Assembly (NCBI GenBank): GCA_011369445.1
Contig: DRQF01000122.1
Coordinates: forward strand, 1 to 47,810
Source: Planctomycetota bacterium
GTDB lineage: Bacteria; Planctomycetota; GCA-002687715; DRQF01
Direction: 5' to 3'
DNA: 47,810 nucleotides
In this document: positions 35,163 through 44,045 of the stretch, piece by piece
Layout: each line of letters opens with the position of its first letter
Position numbering within the stretch: the first letter of the stretch is position 1
Program-made: the position numbers and the translations under genes
Notes under the pieces: generated by a model
Database searches by the model: none
The model's input: the letters and a program-made list of their open reading frames with translations, nothing else
Told to the model about the DNA's origin: nothing

Positions 35163-36031
35163 CAATTCATCTCCTGCCGGCGGCGCGTGAACTCCTCGAC
35201 CCCAGCCTCCCAGCTGGGCATGTCGTCACCGATGGTCAGCTCCAGCGCCCGGTTGCGCAACGCCGAATTGCGAGGGCGGGTCGCCGGACGAGGAAAAGCG
35301 TCGGTCGTGACCTTCTCCACGAGATAGTCCTCACGCCCCTCGGCGTCGAGCAGGGCCCGCGTGAAGCCCCACCAGGAGGTCTCGCCTCGCGAACTCATGT
35401 GGTAGAGGCCATATCGACCCGACTCCACGATCCGCTGGACCTGTTCGGCCGCATGCCTCGCATGGGTGGGGCAGCCGATCTGGTCGTCCACGACTCGCAA
35501 CATGGGGTGACGGCGCGACAGATCGAGAATCCGAGTGGCGAAATTCGGCGTCCGATCATCATAGAGCCACTGAACGCGCCCGATCCAAAAGCGCGCGCCG
35601 GATTCCACGACGGCTCGCTCCCCGCCGAGCTTGGAGCGGCCGTACGCGGAGAGCGGTCGGGGAGTGTCCCACTCATCGTACGCCCTCCCCTTTTCCCCAT
35701 CGAACACATAGTCCGTTCCGATGTGGAACAGGGCCGCCTCGACGTCGCGACAGGCCCACGCGAGGTGGCCCGGCGCCAAGGTATTCAAGCGGTAGGCGGC
35801 ATCGCCATCCGACTCCGCGCCATCCACGTCCGTGTAGGCCGCGCAGTTCACGACGACGTCTGGCCGCACGCGGCGCAGAACCGAACCCACCGCTGCATGG
35901 TCGGTCACGTCGAGGGCTTCAACTCCGTCCCCCGAACACCGTGCCGTGGCGATCACTTCATGAGCCGCCGAAAAGGCTTCCACGACCCTGCGGCCCAGCA
36001 TTCCGTTGGCACCAGTGACGAGAACTCTCAC
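35159..36031 (-). CDS. rfbD: dTDP-4-dehydrorhamnose reductase (RmlD)
   Basis: The GTG at 36031 overlaps the rfbA stop (GTGA), giving 290 residues; the open frame extends further upstream but only as a shadow of rfbA. VRVLVTGANGMLGRRVV is the nucleotide-binding site, and VNCAAYTDVDGAE, GTDYVFDGEKGRAYDEWD and SAYGRSKLGGERAV with Tyr-x3-Lys identify RmlD. It would reduce dTDP-4-keto-rhamnose to dTDP-rhamnose. Its length fits the family. Without RmlC nearby its true substrate may differ or the epimerase is elsewhere. Confidence 0.92.
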   Translation of the reverse strand: MRVLVTGANGMLGRRVVEAFSAAHEVIATARCSGDGVEALDVTDHAAVGSVLRRVRPDVVVNCAAYTDVDGAESDGDAAYRLNTLAPGHLAWACRDVEAALFHIGTDYVFDGEKGRAYDEWDTPRPLSAYGRSKLGGERAVVESGARFWIGRVQWLYDDRTPNFATRILDLSRRHPMLRVVDDQIGCPTHARHAAEQVQRIVESGRYGLYHMSSRGETSWWGFTRALLDAEGREDYLVEKVTTDAFPRPATRPRNSALRNRALELTIGDDMPSWEAGVEEFTRRRQEMNW

Positions 36032-36762
36032 AGCGACATCCGGTTCGCCCCGCCCTCCTTGACGAGGACGCTCGCGCGATGGAGGGACTCGAACGTGCCA
36101 GCATCCGTCCACCATCCATCGAGCTCGGACCATTCCATGCGACCGGCTCGAATGTAGTGGTTGTTCACGTCCGTGATCTCCAACTCGCCACGGTCGGAGG
36201 GTTCGCACTGACGAATGAAGTCGAAGACGGTGCCATCGTAGAAGTAGATTCCGATGACGGCGAAGTTGCTGGGTGGATTCGCGGGCTTCTCCACGACCTC
36301 GACAATCCTGTCTCCATCGATCACCGGCACTCCGAATCGCTCCGGGTCCTCGACGGCCTTGAGGAGAATGCGCGCCCCCCCGCCTTGCGCGTCGAACGCC
36401 TTCCTGGCCTCGAGGATGTTGCCCTGGATGATGTTGTCGCCGAGAACGACGCAGATGGAGTCTCCAGCCGCGAAGTGCTCGGCCAGGGAAAGAGCTTCCG
36501 CGATGCCGCCCTCGCCCTCCTGGTAGGTGTAGTTCACGTGTTTGAGTCCGAACTCCTTGCCGTTGCCGAGCAATCTCAGAAAGTCCCCGGCGCTGTTCCC
36601 CCCCGTCACGACCAGGATGTCCTCGATGCCTGCATTCACCAGGCATTGGAGGGGATAGTAAATCATCGGTTTGTCGTAGACGGGCAACAGATGCTTGTTC
36701 GTCACCCGTGTGCAGGGACTCAATCGGGTTCCCAAACCCCCGGCCAAAATCACGCCTTTCAT
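36028..36762 (-). CDS. rfbA: Glucose-1-phosphate thymidylyltransferase-like sugar nucleotidyltransferase
   Basis: The ATG at 36762 overlaps the upstream stop (ATGA), giving 244 residues. KGVILAGGLGTRLSPCTRVTN is the nucleotide-binding motif and KHLLPVYDKPMIYYPL, GDNIIQGN and VEVVEKPANPPSNFAVIGIYF are as in RmlA. The protein is about 45 residues shorter than standard RmlA and belongs to the short form, which may lack the allosteric C-terminal helices. It would make dTDP-glucose for RmlB. The assignment to dTDP rather than another NDP rests on the neighbouring genes. Confidence 0.87.
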   Translation of the reverse strand: MKGVILAGGLGTRLSPCTRVTNKHLLPVYDKPMIYYPLQCLVNAGIEDILVVTGGNSAGDFLRLLGNGKEFGLKHVNYTYQEGEGGIAEALSLAEHFAAGDSICVVLGDNIIQGNILEARKAFDAQGGGARILLKAVEDPERFGVPVIDGDRIVEVVEKPANPPSNFAVIGIYFYDGTVFDFIRQCEPSDRGELEITDVNNHYIRAGRMEWSELDGWWTDAGTFESLHRASVLVKEGGANRMSL

Positions 36763-37718
36763 GACCGCGCCTCCTCGTTGCGATCCGCCGCCTCGCGATA
36801 CCACGCGATCGTCCGCTCGAGGCCGCAGCGAAGATCGACCTTCGGCTCGTAGCCGAGAAGCTCACGGGCCTTCTCGATGGACGCCAAGCTGTGGAGAACG
36901 TCACCCTTGCGGGGTGCGGAATAGTCGATCGTCACCTCGCGTCCAAGAACCTCCGCGATGGTCCGGATCAGCGCATTGATCGTGATTCGCTCGCCGATCC
37001 CCACGTTGAAGACCTCCCCCGGAGCGCCCGGCGACGTCATGGCCGCCACGTTCGCCGCAACGACGTTGTCGATGTGAGTGAAGTCACGCGACTGCTCACC
37101 GTCCCCGTAGACGATGGGCGCCTGCCCGCTCAGGATGCGTGTGATGAATTTCGGGATCGCCGCCGCGTAGTCGGAATCGGGAGCTTGGCGCGGGCCGAAG
37201 ACGTTGAAGTAGCGAAGCGCCACGGTCTCGAGGCCGAACCCCGAGTTGAAGACCTGGCAGAGGTACTCACCGTGCAGCTTGTCGGCGGCATACGGGCTCT
37301 TGGGGGCCGGTAGCATCGTTTCGATCTTCGGCAACGTGGGACTCTCGCCGTACGCCGAACTGCTCGCCGCGTAGATGACACGTTTCACCCCTGCATCGCG
37401 GGAGGCGATCAGAACATTGAGCGTCCCTCGGCTGTTCGCCTCGTGAGACAGTTCCGGGTCCTCCATGGAGCGCGGCACACTGGGAACGGCGGCCTCGTGG
37501 AAGACGTACTCGACGCCTTCGAAGGCGGGACGAATCCCGTCGAGCCTCGTGATGTCTGCCTCGAAGACCTGAATCGACTCCTCGAGTCCCTCCAGATTCT
37601 CCTGGCGGCCCGAGGAAAAATTGTCGAGCACCGAGACATCGTCTCCACTCTCGATGAACGCACGAACCAGGTTCGAACCGATGAAACCGGCTCCGCCCGT
37701 GATGAGAATCTTTGCCAC
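36759..37718 (-). CDS. GalE/WbpP-like NDP-sugar 4-epimerase
   Basis: The 319-residue product starts with [24 protein letters not shown] holds the nucleotide-binding motif; the extended SDR core continues with FHEAAVPSVPRSMEDPELS, AASSSAYGESPTLP and YAADKLHGEYLCQVF (Tyr-x3-Lys). The VPRS motif is as in WbpP/UDP-GlcNAc 4-epimerases. It likely interconverts UDP-GlcNAc and UDP-GalNAc, or UDP-Glc and UDP-Gal. It lies three bases after wecB. Substrate specificity is inferred from resemblance alone. Confidence 0.85.
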   Translation of the reverse strand: MAKILITGGAGFIGSNLVRAFIESGDDVSVLDNFSSGRQENLEGLEESIQVFEADITRLDGIRPAFEGVEYVFHEAAVPSVPRSMEDPELSHEANSRGTLNVLIASRDAGVKRVIYAASSSAYGESPTLPKIETMLPAPKSPYAADKLHGEYLCQVFNSGFGLETVALRYFNVFGPRQAPDSDYAAAIPKFITRILSGQAPIVYGDGEQSRDFTHIDNVVAANVAAMTSPGAPGEVFNVGIGERITINALIRTIAEVLGREVTIDYSAPRKGDVLHSLASIEKARELLGYEPKVDLRCGLERTIAWYREAADRNEEARS

Positions 37719-37721
37719 GAC

Positions 37722-38816
37722 TCAGTCCTTTCCGTATCGCTCGACGAGGATGTCGATGGTGCGTTCCGCGGCCCGCCCGTCCCAATACTTCGGCACCTTC
37801 CGAACGGGGTTTTCGCCCCGAACGATCGCCAGAGCCTCCCGCGTGATGGTCTCCGGGTCGTCCCCGACGAGCTTGTTGCAACCGACTTCGATGGTCACCG
37901 GCCGCTCGGTGTTGCGCCGCAGCGTAAGACAGGGGACGCCGAGAATCGTGGCCTCCTCCTGTATGCCTCCGGAGTCGGTGAGGATCATGCCCGCGTCGGC
38001 CTGCAGCTTCAAGAAATCGACGTATCCGACAGGCTCCAAAAGCCGCATCGAATCCGAGGGTTGGAGCCCTGCATCGCTGAGCCTTCTTCGCGTGCGTGGA
38101 TGGACGGGAAAGACCAGCGGCATCTCTTCGGAAATTCGAGAAAGTGCCCGCCAGATCCCCGCCAAGGTCCGGGGATCGTCAACGTTCGACGGCCGATGCA
38201 GAGTCACCACGCCATAGGCCCTTTTCTCGAGCCCCAGGCGGTCGAGTACATCGGAGGCGTTCGCGAGATCCCTGCACGAAAGCAGCGTGTCGATCATCAC
38301 GTTGCCCACGAAGTGGACGCGGTCCTCCGGCACGCCTTCCCGTCGGAGGTTGTCAGCGCCGCTTTGCTCCGTGACGAACAGCTCATCCGAAATCGAGTCC
38401 GTGAGCACCCGGTTGATCTCCTCGGGCATGTCGCGGTCGAACGACCTCAGCCCCGCCTCCACGTGCGCCACCGGAAACCCGAGTTTCGTAGCGACCATGG
38501 CGCAGGCGATCGTCGAATTGACGTCTCCCACCACGAGAACCAGGTCGGGTTTCTCCTTCAGAAGCACGGGCTCGAATCGAGTCATGATCTCGGCCGTCTG
38601 GACGGCATGCGACCCCGACCCCACGCCCAGGTTGTGCACGGGCTTCGGGATCCGAAGTTGTTCGAAGAAAAGCTCCGACATATTGCGGTCATAGTGCTGA
38701 CCCGTGTGAACGATCTTGACCTCGACGTCCTCCAACTTCGTCGCGGCCCACGCGAGGGGAGCCACCTTCATGAAGTTGGGGCGAGCCCCCACGATCGCGA
38801 GGATGCTAAGAGTCAT
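37722..38816 (-). CDS. wecB: UDP-N-acetylglucosamine 2-epimerase (non-hydrolysing)
   Basis: The ATG at 38816 overlaps the preceding stop (ATGA), giving 364 residues. VGARPNFMKVAPL, HTGQHYDRNMSELFFEQL, VVGDVNSTIACAMVA, HVEAGLRSFDRDMPEEINR and TDSGGIQEEATILGVPCL are all family motifs of WecB/MnaA. It forms UDP-ManNAc from UDP-GlcNAc. Together with the dehydrogenase encoded two genes earlier it could make UDP-ManNAcA. Its length is a little shorter than E. coli WecB. Confidence 0.94.
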   Translation of the reverse strand: MTLSILAIVGARPNFMKVAPLAWAATKLEDVEVKIVHTGQHYDRNMSELFFEQLRIPKPVHNLGVGSGSHAVQTAEIMTRFEPVLLKEKPDLVLVVGDVNSTIACAMVATKLGFPVAHVEAGLRSFDRDMPEEINRVLTDSISDELFVTEQSGADNLRREGVPEDRVHFVGNVMIDTLLSCRDLANASDVLDRLGLEKRAYGVVTLHRPSNVDDPRTLAGIWRALSRISEEMPLVFPVHPRTRRRLSDAGLQPSDSMRLLEPVGYVDFLKLQADAGMILTDSGGIQEEATILGVPCLTLRRNTERPVTIEVGCNKLVGDDPETITREALAIVRGENPVRKVPKYWDGRAAERTIDILVERYGKD

Positions 38817-39763
38817 CCGTCGTCCCCCCGAAGCCAAGCGACGAATCGCCGCACGCCCTCCCGGATGTCGACGGAGGGGGCGTACCCCAGCTCTTCACGG
38901 GCACGGGTCACATCTGCCCAGGTCCGCGGTACATCGCCCGGCTGATCGGGCTGCCAGTCGATGACCGCCTTCTTGCCAAGTGCCTCCTCAAGAACCGACA
39001 CCAGTTCCCGCAACTCGATCGTCTGTGACTCGCCGAGGTTGTAGATCCGGTAGCCGCTGGAGCGCTCCATCGCCCGCACGACCCCGTCCACGATGTCGTC
39101 GATGTAGGTGTAGTCGCGACGGGAGTGCCCGTCACCGAACACGGGCAGGGGCTTCCCCTCGAGAATGAGTCGGGAAAAAAGATGGATGGCCATCTCCGGC
39201 CGCTGCCTCGGCCCATAGACCGTGAAGAACCGCAGGCAGGCGACGTCCATTCCGTGGATGTGATGGTAGGTGTGCGAAAGCAGTTCACCCGCCTTCTTGG
39301 TGGCCGCATAGGGCGAGACGGGAAAATCGACGGGGTCCTCCTCGGAGAACGGCACCTTTTCGTTGGCGCCGTAGACGGAACTAGAGGAGGCGAAAACGAT
39401 GTTCTTGCAACCCGCCTCGAGGGCGGCGTCATAGAGATTCGCCGTCCCTTTCAAGTTGACGTCCACGTAGAGACCGGGGTTTTTCAACGACGGCCGGACT
39501 CCCGCCATCGCAGCCAGGTGAATCACCTGATCGATACCGCCTTCGAACGCCCGATGGCAATCTCGGGCGTCCCTGAGGTCTCCCTCAACCAGTCGATATG
39601 CGCGGTTCTCCAAGTGAGGGGCGCAGTTCCTGCGCTTGAGAGAGGGGTCGTAGAAATCGTTGAAATTGTCGAGGACGACGACTTCGTCTCCGCGCGCCAG
39701 CAGCCGGTCCACGAGATGCGAGCCGATGAAACCGGCTCCTCCCGTCACGAGATAGCGAGCCAT
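38813..39763 (-). CDS. UDP-glucuronate 4-epimerase-like SDR enzyme
   Basis: The 316-residue protein has VTGGAGFIGSHLVDRLLARG, VVLDNFNDFYDPSLKRRN, VIHLAAMAGVRPSLKNP, SSSSVYGANEKVPFSEED and YAATKKAGELLSHTYHHI (Tyr-x3-Lys). The NDFYDPxLK and AGVR(P/Y) segments are typical of UDP-glucuronate 4-epimerases of the CapI/GAE type, so it probably makes UDP-GalA from UDP-GlcA. It lies six bases after the dehydrogenase and overlaps wecB by four bases. Confidence 0.83.
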   Translation of the reverse strand: MARYLVTGGAGFIGSHLVDRLLARGDEVVVLDNFNDFYDPSLKRRNCAPHLENRAYRLVEGDLRDARDCHRAFEGGIDQVIHLAAMAGVRPSLKNPGLYVDVNLKGTANLYDAALEAGCKNIVFASSSSVYGANEKVPFSEEDPVDFPVSPYAATKKAGELLSHTYHHIHGMDVACLRFFTVYGPRQRPEMAIHLFSRLILEGKPLPVFGDGHSRRDYTYIDDIVDGVVRAMERSSGYRIYNLGESQTIELRELVSVLEEALGKKAVIDWQPDQPGDVPRTWADVTRAREELGYAPSVDIREGVRRFVAWLRGDDG

Positions 39764-39769
39764 GGGTCT

Positions 39770-41116
39770 TCAGAGCCTCCAGATCTTGGCGGGCGCGTCG
39801 AAATCCTTTGTGAGATTTCTCGCATCCACGATCAAGTCGGAGGCCTCGACGACGACAGCCGGGTCGAATTGATCGTGGTCCGTGACGACGACGACGCAGT
39901 CGAAACCCCTCAGAGCGTCGGCGGAGAACTCGACGTTCGAGACGTCCGAGAAGCCGGATAGAGCGGGCTCCACGTGGGGATCGCACCACGACATGCGCCC
40001 GCCCAGTTCCGCGAGGTCCCGAAGGATCTCCGTGGCGGGTGATTCTCGGCAATCTCCCACGTTCTTCTTGTAGGCGAGCCCTAGAATCAGGATCGCCGAC
40101 CCCTTGACCGGTTTTCCCCGATCGTTGAGCGCGGCCATGACCTTCTCGACCACATAGGTGGGCATATGGCTGTTGATCTCGTCGGCGAGTTCGATGAATC
40201 GCGCGTGGTAATTGAGCGTCTTCAACTTCCAGGAGAGGTAGTGGGGATCGATGGGTATGCAGTGCCCTCCCAGGCCGGGACCGGGCCAGAAGGGCATGAA
40301 ACCGAAGGGCTTGGTCGCAGCCGCTCCGATGACCTCCCAGACGTTGGCTCCCAAGCGATCGCACATGATGGCGAGTTCGTTCACAAGACCGATGTTGACG
40401 CTGCGGAAGGTGTTCTCCAGCAACTTGACCATCTCCGCACTCTGAGTTCCCGAAACCGGAACGATCGTGTCGATGGCATGGCCGTAGAGCTTTCGAGCGA
40501 GGTCCGTGCAGACGGGAGTCACGCCCCCCACCACCTTGGGGGTGTTGCGGGTGTTGTAGTTCGGGTTGCCGGGGTCGACACGCTCAGGGGAGAAGCACAG
40601 GAAGAAGTCCTCCCCCACCACGAGTCCCTTTTCCTGCAGACGGGGCAGGATCACCTCCTCGGTCGTCCCGGGATACGTCGTGCTCTCCAGCACGACGAGT
40701 TGTCCCTTCCGTAGATGAAGCGCCACGGCATCGGCGGAAGCGACGATGTAGGAGATGTCCGGATCCTTGGATTTCCGCAGTGGGGTGGGCACGCAGATGC
40801 TGATCGCGTCCACTTCCCCGAGTACGGGTCCGGGAAGCGATGCCGTAATCATCCCTTCGTCGACGAGCCGCTTCAATTCGGAGGAATCGACGTCCCCCAC
40901 GTAGGATTCACCCCGCATCACGGCATCGATCTTGTCTTGGGAGACGTCGATCCCTACCACGTGAATGCCTTCCTTGGCGAATTCGACAGCGAGGGGGAGT
41001 CCCACGTAGCCCAGCCCGACAACCGCCAGGCGGACCTCCTTCGAGACGATTCGGCGCTCCAACTCGAGCGCGGATTCGGATCGGTCACTCATGGGTTTCG
41101 ATTCCTGAAGTTTCAT
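39770..41116 (-). CDS. WbpA/WecC-like nucleotide-sugar 6-dehydrogenase
   Basis: The 448-residue protein has a Rossmann start (RLAVVGLGYVGLPLAVEFA), VLESTTYPGTTEE, and the catalytic Cys in GPGLGGHCIPIDPHYLSWK. The TTYPGTT and MPFWPGPGLGG forms match UDP-GlcNAc 6-dehydrogenases of the WbpA type better than UDP-glucose dehydrogenases. Start choice: the ATG at 41116 overlaps glmS (ATGA), but the ATG at 41092 has AGGA eleven bases upstream; I keep the first and note the doubt. The product would be a UDP-N-acetyl uronic acid. Confidence 0.88.
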   Translation of the reverse strand: MKLQESKPMSDRSESALELERRIVSKEVRLAVVGLGYVGLPLAVEFAKEGIHVVGIDVSQDKIDAVMRGESYVGDVDSSELKRLVDEGMITASLPGPVLGEVDAISICVPTPLRKSKDPDISYIVASADAVALHLRKGQLVVLESTTYPGTTEEVILPRLQEKGLVVGEDFFLCFSPERVDPGNPNYNTRNTPKVVGGVTPVCTDLARKLYGHAIDTIVPVSGTQSAEMVKLLENTFRSVNIGLVNELAIMCDRLGANVWEVIGAAATKPFGFMPFWPGPGLGGHCIPIDPHYLSWKLKTLNYHARFIELADEINSHMPTYVVEKVMAALNDRGKPVKGSAILILGLAYKKNVGDCRESPATEILRDLAELGGRMSWCDPHVEPALSGFSDVSNVEFSADALRGFDCVVVVTDHDQFDPAVVVEASDLIVDARNLTKDFDAPAKIWRL

Positions 41117-42945
41117 TCGACGGTCACACTTTTCGCGAGGTTGCGTGGCTGGTCCACATCCGCGCCTCGTTCCCTAGCGATGAAGTAGGAAAGCAGCTGC
41201 AGAGGAACCACATTGATGATGGGCGAGAGCAGATCATCCACGCGGGGCACCCAGAGGATATCGTCCGCGATCGGCTGGACCTCGTCGTCTCCGTCGTTGG
41301 CCACGACGATGACGCGGGCGTCTCTGACCCGGGCCTCCTCCACGTTCGTAATGACTTTCTCGCGAACGTTGCTGTGGGTGCAAAGGGCGACGATCGGCAT
41401 CCGGGAGTCCACGAGCGCAATCGGCCCATGTTTCATCTCTCCCGCCGGATATCCCTCGGCGTGGATGTAGGAGATCTCCTTCAACTTGAGCGCCCCCTCG
41501 AGGGCAATGGGATAGTTGATCCCCCGGCCGATGAAGAGGAAATCCTGGGCGCTCACGTACTTGAGAGCGACCTCGTGAACGTCGTCGGCGCGCTTGAGGC
41601 ACAGTTCGATCTGACCGGGAAGGGCGCGAAGACGATCCGACCACCGGGCGTCTTCTTCCTGTGAGAGACGCCCGTTCATCCGCCCGAGTTCGAGGGCCAG
41701 AAGCACGAGAGCGGTCAGCTGACCGGTGAACGCCTTGGTGGAGGCGACCCCGATCTCCGGCCCCGCATGGGTCATGAGACTCCCGTCGGCTTCGCGGTGA
41801 ATAGTCGATCCGATGACGTTGCAGATGCCCAGCGTGCGACATCCCGCCGCCTTCGCCATGCGAAGAGCGGCGATGGTGTCCGCCGTCTCGCCCGACTGAC
41901 TGACGGCCACGACGAGATCGTGTTCGCCGAGGACCGGTTCGCGGTAGCGGAACTCCGAAGCGTAGTCCACGTCGACGGGGATCCGTGCGATTCTCTCGAC
42001 AAGGAATTTCGCCACGTGTCCGGCGTGCCAGGATGTCCCGCAGGCGATGATATGAACCCGGCCGACGGTCGTCAGTTCATCCGCGCTCATGCCCAGGTCC
42101 GCCAGGACCCCGTGCTCACCGTCGTCCTCCAGACGCCCGAGAAGGGTGTCTGAAACGACGGTGGGCTGCTCGAAGATCTCCTTCAGCATGAAATGAGGGA
42201 ACCCCCCTCGCTCGGCCTGCGAGAGGGACCAACCGATGACGGTGGCCGTCCAATCCACGGGATGGCCTTCCTCGTCCACGATCTCCAACGATGTGCGGGT
42301 CAACTTCGCGGTCTGCCCGTCATCCAGGAAAACGACTTTCTGCGTGCGATCGAGCACGGCCGTCACGTCCGAGGCCAGCAGCATTTCGTCATCGCCAAGG
42401 CCTACGACGAGCGGGCAATCCTTCCTGGCCCCGACGAGGATCTCGGGATGGTCAGCGTGCATGGCTCCGATCGCCCAGGCGCCCCGGAGTCGACGGGTCG
42501 CCAACCGAACCGCCTCGGCGAGATCTCCCTCGTAGAACCGCGCAATGAGGTGGGCGATGATCTCGGAGTCGGTTTCCGACGTGAAGGTCACGCCCTCCTT
42601 CTCGAGTTCATCTCGAAGCTGGCGGAAGTTCTCGATGATGCCGTTGTGGACGACGACGATCTTGCCCGAGGCATCCCTGTGCGGATGTGCATTCACTTCG
42701 GTGGGGCGCCCGTGGGTGGCCCAGCGGGTGTGCCCGAGCCCCACGGCGCTCGGAAGGTCGAGGTCAGCGAGTGCCGTTTCGAGCTGACACAGCTTGCCGA
42801 CCTCGCGAATGGTGCGAATGTCGGCCCCATTGAGGACGGCGATCCCGGCGCTGTCGTAGCCCCGGTACTCCAGCCGCTTCAGTCCCTTCAGGAGAATCTC
42901 CGGGGCCTCCGTCCCGTTGGTGATGCACCCCACGATGCCGCACAT
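41113..42945 (-). CDS. glmS: Glutamine-fructose-6-phosphate aminotransferase (isomerising)
   Basis: The 610-residue protein matches GlmS throughout: Cys2 (MCGIVG), YRGYDSAGIAVL, RWATHGRPTEVNAHPH, NGIIENF, the isomerase segment IACGTSWHAGHVA, AVSQSGETADT and the invariant C-terminus DQPRNLAKSVTVE. Length is normal. It makes glucosamine-6-phosphate, the precursor of UDP-GlcNAc, which feeds the dehydrogenase and epimerases that follow. Being in this cluster suggests a dedicated copy for polysaccharide synthesis; whether another copy exists in the genome is unknown. Confidence 0.97.
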   Translation of the reverse strand: MCGIVGCITNGTEAPEILLKGLKRLEYRGYDSAGIAVLNGADIRTIREVGKLCQLETALADLDLPSAVGLGHTRWATHGRPTEVNAHPHRDASGKIVVVHNGIIENFRQLRDELEKEGVTFTSETDSEIIAHLIARFYEGDLAEAVRLATRRLRGAWAIGAMHADHPEILVGARKDCPLVVGLGDDEMLLASDVTAVLDRTQKVVFLDDGQTAKLTRTSLEIVDEEGHPVDWTATVIGWSLSQAERGGFPHFMLKEIFEQPTVVSDTLLGRLEDDGEHGVLADLGMSADELTTVGRVHIIACGTSWHAGHVAKFLVERIARIPVDVDYASEFRYREPVLGEHDLVVAVSQSGETADTIAALRMAKAAGCRTLGICNVIGSTIHREADGSLMTHAGPEIGVASTKAFTGQLTALVLLALELGRMNGRLSQEEDARWSDRLRALPGQIELCLKRADDVHEVALKYVSAQDFLFIGRGINYPIALEGALKLKEISYIHAEGYPAGEMKHGPIALVDSRMPIVALCTHSNVREKVITNVEEARVRDARVIVVANDGDDEVQPIADDILWVPRVDDLLSPIINVVPLQLLSYFIARERGADVDQPRNLAKSVTVE

Positions 42946-42948
42946 GGG

Positions 42949-43899
42949 TCAGCGCGCCTCGCCCGCAAGGATGCGGGGCTTGAAGTCTTCGAGGGTCGCC
43001 TTGAGTCCTTCCTCGAGCCCCACGGTCGGTTCCCAGGAAAGGATACGCCTCGCCTTCGAGATGTCCGGTTGACGGACTTTCGGATCGTCTTCGGGAAGGG
43101 GCTTGAACGCAATGGTGCTGGGGGAGCCCGTCACCTTGATCACCTCCTTGGCGAACTCGAGAATGGAGATCTCGGACGGATTCCCGATGTTCACGGGCTC
43201 GATCTCGTCGCTCATGAGCAAACGATAGATCCCCTCGCAGAGGTCGCTGACGTAGCAAAAACTGCGGGTCTGCGATCCGTCACCGAAGACCGTGATCGGC
43301 TCGCCCCGTACGGCTTGGCCCATGAAGGCAGGCAGGGCGCGGCCGTCCTTGAGGCGCATGCGCGGACCATAGGTGTTGAAGATCCGCACGATGCGGGTAT
43401 CGACTCCGTGAAACCGGTGGTAGGCCATCGTCATCGCCTCGGCGAAACGCTTGGCCTCGTCGTAGACGCCTCGCGGTCCCACCGGGTTGACATTGCCCCA
43501 GTAGGTCTCCTTTTGGGGGTGCTCTAGGGGATCGCCGTAGACCTCGGAGGTGGAGGCCAGAAGGAACCGGGCGCCTTTTGCCTTCGCCAGACCTAGAACC
43601 TTGTGGGTTCCCAGACTTCCCACCTTGAGGGTCTGGATCGGCAACTCCAAGTAGTCGAGGGGGCTGGCCGGGGATGCGAAGTGGAGGATGTAGTCCAACG
43701 GGCCATCCACGTAGACGAAGCGGGTCACATCATGCTGGATGAAATGGAATCGGGCGTTTCCGAACAGATGCCCGATATTGTCGGGCGAGCCGGTGACCAG
43801 ATTGTCCATGCAGATGACATCGAACCCGCGCTCCAGGAAGAGATCGCAAAAATGGGATCCCAAAAACCCGGCCCCGCCGGTGATCAGGACGCGCTTCAT
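42949..43899 (-). CDS. UDP-glucuronate decarboxylase (UDP-xylose synthase)-like
   Basis: The 316-residue protein opens [19 protein letters not shown] and contains [66 protein letters not shown] split across two segments, YDEAKRFAE (Tyr-x3-Lys) and [19 protein letters not shown]. The ASPASP and GDGSQTRSF motifs are diagnostic of UXS enzymes, which convert UDP-GlcA to UDP-xylose. It is first in the operon and lies three bases before glmS. A canonical UDP-glucose dehydrogenase is not visible in the window. Confidence 0.92.
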   Translation of the reverse strand: MKRVLITGGAGFLGSHFCDLFLERGFDVICMDNLVTGSPDNIGHLFGNARFHFIQHDVTRFVYVDGPLDYILHFASPASPLDYLELPIQTLKVGSLGTHKVLGLAKAKGARFLLASTSEVYGDPLEHPQKETYWGNVNPVGPRGVYDEAKRFAEAMTMAYHRFHGVDTRIVRIFNTYGPRMRLKDGRALPAFMGQAVRGEPITVFGDGSQTRSFCYVSDLCEGIYRLLMSDEIEPVNIGNPSEISILEFAKEVIKVTGSPSTIAFKPLPEDDPKVRQPDISKARRILSWEPTVGLEEGLKATLEDFKPRILAGEAR

Positions 43900-43946
43900 G
43901 TCCTAAACCTCTTGGATAACAATGGATGGGAATGATTGGGCCGCGC

Positions 43947-43974
43947 ATGATAGCAGCGACCCGGCGGTCCACAA
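43947..43974 (-). promoter_or_regulatory. Sigma-70-like promoter candidate for the nucleotide-sugar operon
   Basis: On the minus strand TATCAT (43947-43952) and TTGTGG (43969-43974) are separated by 16 bases, and this places a start of transcription about 40 bases before the first gene. A CCGTCGG/CCGACGG inverted repeat upstream (43997-44003 and 44029-44035) lies just past the accC stop and may end the preceding transcript. Confidence 0.4.
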
Positions 43975-44045
43975 CCGATCCTTCTCCCTTCTTCGGCCGT
44001 CGGATGCGTCGGGGATGAGCCCATGCGGCCGACGGGTATCGACTC

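Noticed and set aside
36032-36904. Upstream extension of the rfbD frame
   Set aside because: It is a shadow of rfbA; the GTG at 36031 gives the normal start.
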